DNA from: Lysobacterales bacterium 63-13
GTDB lineage: Bacteria > Pseudomonadota > Gammaproteobacteria > Xanthomonadales > Rhodanobacteraceae
NCBI GenBank assembly: GCA_001899855.1
Contig: MKWR01000015.1
Location: 119,826 to 158,688 of the forward strand
Length of the DNA: 38,863 nucleotides
Direction: 5' to 3'
How positions within the stretch are numbered: position 1 is the stretch's first letter; each line of letters opens with the position of its first letter. Below, piece after piece: positions 33,750-38,863 of the stretch. The position numbers and the translations under genes are program-made. Under the pieces are notes generated by a model, which made no database searches, was not told the DNA's origin, and worked only from the letters and a program-made list of their open reading frames with translations.

Positions 33750-34310
33750 ATGACAATGGCAGGGCCGTCCAACTGCGCACGCCTGCCATTGCGCACCGCG
33801 CGCCTGATCCTGCGCGAACTCGATGTCGATGACGCAGCCTTCATCCTGAGCCTGCTCAATGATGCGGAATTCCTGCGCCATATCGGCGATCGCGGCGTGC
33901 ACACGCTGGAACAGGCGCGCGCCTACATCGTCGCGGGTGCCATGGCCAGCTATCGCCAGCATGGTTTTGGCCTCTGGGCGGTGCGTCTTGCCGAGGCAGC
34001 GGATTGCATCGGCATCTGCGGCCTGATCCGCCGCGACACGCTGGAGGATGTCGATATCGGCTATGCCTTCCTGCCCGCATGGCGCGGCCAGGGTTATGCG
34101 CTGGAGGCGGCGCAGGCGTGCATGGCGCTGGCCCGGCAGGACTTCGGCCTGCGCCGTGTGGTGGCGATCACCGCGCTGGACAATCCGGCGTCGGCGCGCG
34201 TGCTGGAAAAAATCGGCCTGCGTTTCGAGCGCCTGATCCGCCTTTCCGGGGATGCCGAAGAGCTGCGCCTGTTTTCCTGGAACGCCGGGGATGCGCTATC
34301 CGGCACTTGA
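33750..34310 (+). CDS. RimJ/RimL-type GNAT N-acetyltransferase
   Basis: A 186-residue GNAT enzyme of the RimJ/RimL group, which acetylates protein N-termini or small amines. LRTARLILRELDVDDAAFILSLLNDAEFLRHIGD is the typical beginning; GLWAVRL, IGICGLIRR and IGYAFLPAWRGQGYALEAAQACM contain the acetyl-CoA loop RGQGYA. NPASARVLEKIGLRFE is the usual C-terminal part. ATG 33750 or 33756 could be used. It starts 13 bases after prlC and may be co-transcribed with it. The target is unknown. Confidence 0.88.
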   Translation: MTMAGPSNCARLPLRTARLILRELDVDDAAFILSLLNDAEFLRHIGDRGVHTLEQARAYIVAGAMASYRQHGFGLWAVRLAEAADCIGICGLIRRDTLEDVDIGYAFLPAWRGQGYALEAAQACMALARQDFGLRRVVAITALDNPASARVLEKIGLRFERLIRLSGDAEELRLFSWNAGDALSGT

Positions 34311-34379
34311 GCGTGGCGGCGGTGGACAGCCGCCCGGGTGCACCGCAAACTTCACCTTTGCCTTCATGGAGCGCGGCAA

Positions 34380-35138
34380 GTGCCGATTCTCGGGCTGGGT
34401 CTGCATGTCATCGTGGCGATCCTCTGTGCCGTGCATGTGTGGCGCACGAACCAGGAGCGCAGCTGGCTGTTCGTGCTGTTTTTCTTTCCGCTGTTCGGCA
34501 GCATCATTTATGCGCTGGCGGTGATCGCGCCGGAGATGTCGCGCTCGCGTGGCGGACGGCGTGTTGTGCGCAGCGTGCGCCACTCGCTGGATCCGGGCCG
34601 CGAACTGCGCGAAGCCGAGGCCGCATTCGAGCATTCGGCAACGATCGCCAACCGCATCCGCGTCGCCGATGCCCTGCATGGCGCCGGCCGCCATGCCGAT
34701 GCCATCACCGCCTATCGCGAGGCCTTGCACGGCGTGCACCGCGATGATCCGGACATCCAGGTCAAGCTGGCCGGTGCCCTGCTCGACAGCGGCGATGCGC
34801 CGGCGGCACGCGCCCTGCTTGAGACGCTGATCGCGCAACAACCGGATTTCAAGTCACCTGCAGGCCATCTCATCTATGCCCGGGCTCTGGCGGCATGTGA
34901 CGAGCGCGCCAAGGCCCGCGAGGAGTTCGACGCCCTGGTCGGCTATTTCGCCGGCATCGAGGCCCGCGTGCGCTATGTCGGCATCCTTGAATCCTGGGGC
35001 GAGCAGCAGGCGGCACGCGCGCTGGTCGAGGATTCCATGCGCCACATCAAGCACATGCCGGCCGGCTCTCGACGCCTCAACGATGAATGGATCCGCCAGC
35101 TCAAGCACGCGGCGTCGCGCCTGGCCACGCCAGCCTGA
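34380..35138 (+). CDS. Membrane-anchored TPR protein with PLDc_N-like N-terminus
   Basis: A 252-residue protein. The first 45 residues hold two membrane segments (GLGLHVIVAILCAVHVW and SWLFVLFFFPLFGSIIYALAV), resembling the PLDc_N phospholipase-D nuclease N-terminal module. The rest is a cytoplasmic TPR array (AITAYREALHGVHRDDPDIQ, AAFEHSATIANRIRVADALHGAG, YARALAACDERAKAREEFDAL). The start is GTG at 34380, set by GGAG eight bases upstream; without it the first membrane segment would gain an unlikely extension. It probably acts as an assembly or adaptor factor at the inner membrane. It precedes gspA by 128 bases, so a link to secretion is possible but unproven. Confidence 0.75.
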   Translation: MPILGLGLHVIVAILCAVHVWRTNQERSWLFVLFFFPLFGSIIYALAVIAPEMSRSRGGRRVVRSVRHSLDPGRELREAEAAFEHSATIANRIRVADALHGAGRHADAITAYREALHGVHRDDPDIQVKLAGALLDSGDAPAARALLETLIAQQPDFKSPAGHLIYARALAACDERAKAREEFDALVGYFAGIEARVRYVGILESWGEQQAARALVEDSMRHIKHMPAGSRRLNDEWIRQLKHAASRLATPA

Positions 35139-35254
35139 TCCGGCCATTGCCGAACCTTTCCGCTGCGCTCCGGGTCCCTGCCGCGCGGCGCGGCCTGGCG
35201 GGCGTGGGTTCCCTCGTCCTGCAAGAAGAACGCCGTCGGCAGCATGCGGTCGGG

Positions 35255-35260
35255 TAGAGT
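35255..35260 (+). promoter_or_regulatory. Candidate -10 element (TAGAGT) of gspA, leaderless-like spacing
   Basis: TAGAGT ends six bases before the gspA ATG (35267). An AGG at 35261-35263 is too close to the ATG to be a good ribosome site. The same spacing is seen at ntrB, see 17515-17520. Confidence 0.25.
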
Positions 35261-35266
35261 AGGCAC

Positions 35267-36856
35267 ATGTATCTCGAGTATTACGGCCTGCGCGAGGCCC
35301 CGTTCTCAATAACGCCGGACCCGCGCTATGTATTCCTTTCCGAGCGCCACCGCGATGCGCTCGCGCACCTGTTGTATGGCGTCGGCAAGGGCGGCAGCGG
35401 CGGCTTCGTGCAGCTCACCGGCGAAGTCGGCACCGGCAAGACCACCCTCAGCCGCCTGCTTCTCGAACAATTGCCGGAAGACACCCAGGTTGCCCTGCTG
35501 CTCAATCCCAAGCTCTCGCCCGTGGAGATGGTCGAGACCGTCTGCGAGGAGCTCAAGCTCGACATCACCGGCAAGCACGGCAGCCTCAAGGGGCTGACGG
35601 ATGCACTCAACTCCTATCTGCTGGATGCCTACGCGCAAGGCCTGCGCGTGGTGTTGATCGTCGACGAGGCGCAGAACCTGTCCCTGGATGCGCTGGAGCA
35701 GATCCGCCTGCTGACCAATCTGGAAACGCCGACGCAGAAGCTGCTGCAGATCATCCTGCTTGGCCAGCCCGAGCTGCGCGACATGCTCAATCGCCCGGAA
35801 CTGCGCCAGCTTGCCCAGCGCATCACCGCGCGTTATCACCTGACCCCGCTGGATGCCGCCGAGGCCGAGGCCTACGTCAAGCACCGCATGGCGGTTGCCG
35901 GATGCCAGCATGTGCCGTTCTCGCGGCTTGGCATGCGCGCGTTGTTCCAGCGTTCCGGCGGCATTCCGCGCCTGATCAACGTCATCGCCGACCGCGCCTT
36001 GATGGCCGGTTATGCGCGCGAACAGCAATCCATCGGCGAACGCCTGGTTGACCGCTCCGCCGACGAGACCCTGCCCGGTCACGCCCGCTACTGGGTGCGC
36101 CGTTACGCGCGTTGGGTGCTGGCAGCCCTGGTGCTGCTGGTGGCGGCTTATTTCGTGCTGCGCCCGGCACCACCCGAGCCGGCCGTGGCCACGCCCACCA
36201 CCGCCGCGCCGAGCGCGCCAGCGGATGCCGGCATCGATCGCCTCGAAGCGCGCCTGGCGGCACCGCCGGAAACCGAATTGTCGACCCTGACGCAACTGCT
36301 TTCGCGTTGGCAGATCGGCTCGGGCGAGGTTTCGGTGCGTGCGGCGACGCGCTGCCAGGCGCTGGTTGCACCGGGCATCTTCTGCCTGCGCGGGCGCGCC
36401 ACGCTGGAACAGGTGTTGCGCTTCGATCGCCCGCTGATCCTCGTCCTTGGTGCCGCGGAAAAGCCCATGCACGTGTTGTTGCAGGGTGCCGGCAAGCGCG
36501 AGGTGCATGTCGACGTCGGCGGCGAGACGATCAAGCTGCCGCGCACGGCGCTGGGTCGCTACTGGGCCGGGGATTTCATCGCCATCTGGCGGGTTCCTGC
36601 GGTGATCAGCGGGCCGCTGCGCAAGGGCGATGCCGGCCCCGGCGTGGCCTGGGCCAAGCAAAACCTGAGTCGCCTCGATGGCGGTGCCGATGCCGAGGCC
36701 GGCCCCGCTTATTTCGATGCCGAACTCGAGGAGCGCGTGCGCAAGCTGCAACTCGCCTATGGCATCCAGGCCGATGGCATCATCGGCCCGGAAACCCTGT
36801 TTGCGCTGTCCGCGCTGGAAGAAACAGGCCCGCACCTGACCCGCAACATCGAATGA
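35267..36856 (+). CDS. gspA: General secretion pathway protein A (ExeA/GspA) with peptidoglycan-binding domain
   Basis: A 529-residue inner-membrane ATPase that, with GspB, helps the type II secretion secretin assemble across the peptidoglycan. The N-terminal half is an AAA ATPase: MYLEYYGLREAPFSITPDPRYVF, Walker A GEVGTGKTT (K58), and Walker B VLIVDEAQNL (D133). One membrane segment follows (about 275-300). The periplasmic part holds a peptidase-C39-like/GspA middle region and ends in a PG_binding_1 domain (about 447-520, LRKGDAGPGVAWAKQNL...YGIQADGIIGPETLFAL). All parts of ExeA are present. gspB follows after 170 bases. No other T2SS gene is in the window. Confidence 0.92.
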   Translation: MYLEYYGLREAPFSITPDPRYVFLSERHRDALAHLLYGVGKGGSGGFVQLTGEVGTGKTTLSRLLLEQLPEDTQVALLLNPKLSPVEMVETVCEELKLDITGKHGSLKGLTDALNSYLLDAYAQGLRVVLIVDEAQNLSLDALEQIRLLTNLETPTQKLLQIILLGQPELRDMLNRPELRQLAQRITARYHLTPLDAAEAEAYVKHRMAVAGCQHVPFSRLGMRALFQRSGGIPRLINVIADRALMAGYAREQQSIGERLVDRSADETLPGHARYWVRRYARWVLAALVLLVAAYFVLRPAPPEPAVATPTTAAPSAPADAGIDRLEARLAAPPETELSTLTQLLSRWQIGSGEVSVRAATRCQALVAPGIFCLRGRATLEQVLRFDRPLILVLGAAEKPMHVLLQGAGKREVHVDVGGETIKLPRTALGRYWAGDFIAIWRVPAVISGPLRKGDAGPGVAWAKQNLSRLDGGADAEAGPAYFDAELEERVRKLQLAYGIQADGIIGPETLFALSALEETGPHLTRNIE

Positions 36857-37026
36857 CCGCCGGACTCTCCATGAATCTTGTTCGCCCAAGCTTGTCCCCT
36901 GCATCCACAGCGCGTTGCGCGTGCCCGCTGCCCGTATCGGCGCGGCGCTTGATCGCGCAATGCGCCGTGCAGCGCATGCCCTGCGCGAACATCGCGCGTG
37001 TTTCCGCATAAGCCGGGCCAGTCATC

Positions 37027-37845
37027 ATGTCCTTGATCCTCGAAGCCCTGAAAAAATCCGAACGCCAGCGTCGCCTCGGCGAATCGCCTTCGCTTGGTTC
37101 GCCGGTCATGGCCGTGCGTCGTCGGCGCAGCCTGTTGCCCGCGCTCATCGTGCTGATCGCCGTCGGCCTCGCCGTGTTGTGGTGGATGGGCCGCGAAAGC
37201 GCCACTCCGGGAAGCGGCGCGGATGTCGCCGCGACTGCCCCGACGGATGCCGCGAAGCCGGCGCCGCCTGCCGCCGCGGTCATTGAAAGCGTGAAGCCCG
37301 CGCCCGCCGCGGAACGAAAGACAGCCAGGGTGCCGACCCTGGCGAATGATGCCGAAGCCAGCCAGCGTGAAAAGCTGCGCAGCGGCGAACTTGTTGCCGC
37401 CAATCCGCAAGCCGGAGTGGCGGCCACGATCAAGGAATCTGCGCCGGTTTCCGCAACGGACACGGCGGCCATTGCCGCGGCCATGGGCGAGGCCGCGAAG
37501 CCGCTGCCCGCCGGCAGCGAAAAGGCAGCCAGCGTGAATGCCCCGGCAGGGACTGCGCCGGCAGCCGCCACCGTGGGTGCAGCAGCTGCGCCAGCCACCG
37601 CCGCGGAATCCAATCTCAAGCTGATGTGGGAGCTGCCACTGGCGACCCGCCGCAGCCTGCCCGAGTTGAAGCTCAGCATGCACGTCTTCGCCACCCAGCC
37701 CGACCAGCGTTTCGTCATCATCAATGGCGAGCGCCGTGCGCAAGGCGACGAGTTCGAGGGCCTCAAGCTGATCGAGATCCGCAGCGACGGCATCGTTCTC
37801 GAACACGAGGGTGTGCGCTTCCTCTATCCGCGCGGCGGACGCTGA
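37027..37845 (+). CDS. gspB: General secretion pathway protein B (GspB/ExeB)
   Basis: A 272-residue bitopic protein, the partner of GspA in the secretin-assembly complex. It begins MSLILEALKKSERQRRLGE, a hallmark of the GspB N-terminus, then has a membrane segment (about 34-54), a long Ala/Pro-rich periplasmic linker (60-195) and a C-terminal T2SSB domain (WELPLATRRSLPELKLSMHVFATQPDQRFVIINGERRAQGD...LIEIRSDGIVLEHEGVRFLYP). All are in the family order. Its stop codon is in the same frame as the following rhomboid gene, 87 bases downstream. Confidence 0.92.
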   Translation: MSLILEALKKSERQRRLGESPSLGSPVMAVRRRRSLLPALIVLIAVGLAVLWWMGRESATPGSGADVAATAPTDAAKPAPPAAAVIESVKPAPAAERKTARVPTLANDAEASQREKLRSGELVAANPQAGVAATIKESAPVSATDTAAIAAAMGEAAKPLPAGSEKAASVNAPAGTAPAAATVGAAAAPATAAESNLKLMWELPLATRRSLPELKLSMHVFATQPDQRFVIINGERRAQGDEFEGLKLIEIRSDGIVLEHEGVRFLYPRGGR

Positions 37846-37932
37846 GCGCGGACGGCGGCGGGGTTCGTCCATCTGCAGAGCCGCCGGCGTCGCCAACCAC
37901 CCTGGGCCATCCTGTTCCTGGTCGCCGCCTGC

Positions 37933-38544
37933 GTGGCCATGTTCCTGTGGATCGTCGCCGAACCGGCCAGCGGTCGCGGCCGCTTGCTGACATTCTGGGG
38001 CACCGTGCCAACGACCTTGCTGGATTCCAGCGTGCCCTGGCAGACGCAACTTTCCGAATTGCGTTTCGCCCGCCTCGTCACCGCCTTGTTCATCCACGCC
38101 GACTGGATCCACCTCACCACCAACCTGCTGTTCCTGATCATCTTCGGCGTGCCCACCGAGCGCGCCCTCGGCGCCGGTCGCTTCTTCGTCCTGTTCATCC
38201 TTGCCGGTGCCCTTGCCAACCTCGCCGGTGCCTGGACCCTGGCCGCGACCAACTCGCCGATCATCGGCTCCAGCGGCGCGGTGTCCAGCGTCGTCGGTGC
38301 CTATCTGGTGCTTTATCCAAGGGCCGATCTGGGCCTGGTATTGCCGCTTGGCTTCTTCCTCGAATTCGTGCGCGTGCCGGCCTCGCTGCTGATCGGCTTC
38401 TGGGCCGTGCTGCAGATCCTCTTCACCTATGTCGGCCCGGCCTTCGGCGCCGTCGCCTGGTGGACGCACGTCTCCGGTTTTCTCCTCGGCATCGTCCTCG
38501 CCCTGCTCTGGCGACCCGGCATCGCCCGCCGCGCGCGGCGATGA
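37933..38544 (+). CDS. Rhomboid family intramembrane serine protease (start codon uncertain)
   Basis: At least 203 residues of a rhomboid protease. Residues counted from GTG 37933 show HADWIHLTTN (H60, N64 region), the catalytic serine in GSSGAVSS (S114) and the catalytic His in WWTHVSGF (H179), so the enzyme should be active. However, GTG 37933 begins inside the first membrane helix. Reading frame upstream encodes the rest of that helix (PWAILFLVAACVAM) with basic residues before it (SRRRRQP), but contains no ATG, GTG or TTG between the gspB stop and 37933. A CTG at 37873 with GGCGGCGGGG nine bases before is the best candidate for the true start. Confidence 0.85.
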   Translation: MAMFLWIVAEPASGRGRLLTFWGTVPTTLLDSSVPWQTQLSELRFARLVTALFIHADWIHLTTNLLFLIIFGVPTERALGAGRFFVLFILAGALANLAGAWTLAATNSPIIGSSGAVSSVVGAYLVLYPRADLGLVLPLGFFLEFVRVPASLLIGFWAVLQILFTYVGPAFGAVAWWTHVSGFLLGIVLALLWRPGIARRARR

Positions 38545-38863
38545 ATTGCAAAATCCGCCCAGCGCGCTTCCCGCAACGGCCGACACGGCACGGAAGCAAC
38601 TGGAGGTTGCTTAAGGTTGAGTTGCCTGTTGGTGAATCGCGTCGCTGCACTTGACTGTCGCCCGCGAGCGGAAGCTGGGGAACCGACAGGCATCAAGCGG
38701 AGGCCTTGGTCCATAAGGAGCCGAATCCGCAAATTGCAACTGGAAAAGACATCATGCGGATCGAAGAGGTCAGAGTCGAATGGCACTTACTTAAGCCCAA
38801 GCCACTGATCTGAAAAGTGAAGTCGGCTCCAAATGCTAAGGTGAAGCTACCAGACACCACCAC
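38545..38863. other. Right-edge region without a supported gene
   Basis: 319 bases, AT-richer toward the right end than the rest of the window. I find no open frame with family features. It contains GGTCAGAGTCGAATGGCACT (38769-38788), which recalls flanking sequence I associate with transposase-linked repeats. Two CTTAAG sites are also present. It may be the start of a mobile or repeat region continuing beyond the window. Confidence 0.4.

Noticed and set aside
36853-37011. A 52-codon frame overlapping the gspA stop (ATGA), between gspA and gspB
   Set aside because: The start overlap is typical of coupled genes, but the peptide has no recognisable features and the sequence is rich in near-palindromic GCGC stretches, so it looks like non-coding spacer.
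38613-38619. GTTGAGT as an integron attC core site in the right-edge region
   Set aside because: The matching RYYYAAC partner is not found upstream at a suitable distance, and no cassette-like gene is present.

Overview
The window is a stretch of high-GC chromosome from a gammaproteobacterium, most likely of the Xanthomonadales/Lysobacterales. The main reasons are a DSF-type quorum-sensing pair (an RpfF-like synthase convergent with an RpfC-like hybrid kinase), the mix of housekeeping neighbours (hslV, srkA, uppP, prlC, ntrBC, gspAB), and a secreted protein ending in a GFE tail of the kind I associate with this order. Genes are densely packed on both strands. I found no tRNA, rRNA, CRISPR array, prophage or intact insertion sequence.

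Layout. 1-4.2 kb: the 5' end of hslV, a DUF2845 secreted protein, a MenI/YdiI-type hotdog thioesterase, an SrkA-type kinase, a PlsC-type acyltransferase and a YheT-type hydrolase. 4.2-12.6 kb: a Ycf46-like AAA ATPase, then a run of TPR proteins with protein-modifying C-terminal domains (a degenerate sulfotransferase, an AspH-type hydroxylase and a canonical sulfotransferase), interrupted by a YbhB/Raf-kinase-inhibitor-like gene and by uppP on the other strand. 12.7-17.3 kb: a compact acyl carrier protein / ketosynthase / RpfF-like operon meeting rpfC tail to tail with a 27-base overlap. 17.5-20.5 kb: ntrB-ntrC and a GNAT gene. 20.5-23.7 kb: an unrecognised gene, a methyltransferase and a thiolase. 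23.8-26.8 kb: two tandem paralogues joining an RDD membrane domain to a type IV pilin-like C-terminal domain. 26.9-34.3 kb: a VOC protein, a YbjQ-like protein, a cluster of palindromic repeats, a secreted heparinase-like lyase, a cNMP-binding patatin phospholipase, oligopeptidase A and a GNAT gene. 34.4-38.5 kb: a membrane TPR protein, gspA, gspB and a rhomboid protease. The last 319 bases hold no gene I can support.

Two parts stand out. First, an ACP and a KAS II-type ketosynthase sit directly upstream of, and co-oriented with, the DSF synthase. This suggests a dedicated acyl-ACP supply for signal synthesis, possibly including the TPR-sulfotransferase just upstream. Second, the two RDD-pilin chimeras keep four cysteines at identical spacing (24/33/13) although the linker before them differs. 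One keeps a nearly intact pilin N-terminal helix, in register with the prepilin glycine but without Glu5. I do not know a described function for this architecture.

All assignments come from reading motifs and from memory of the families; no database search was run.
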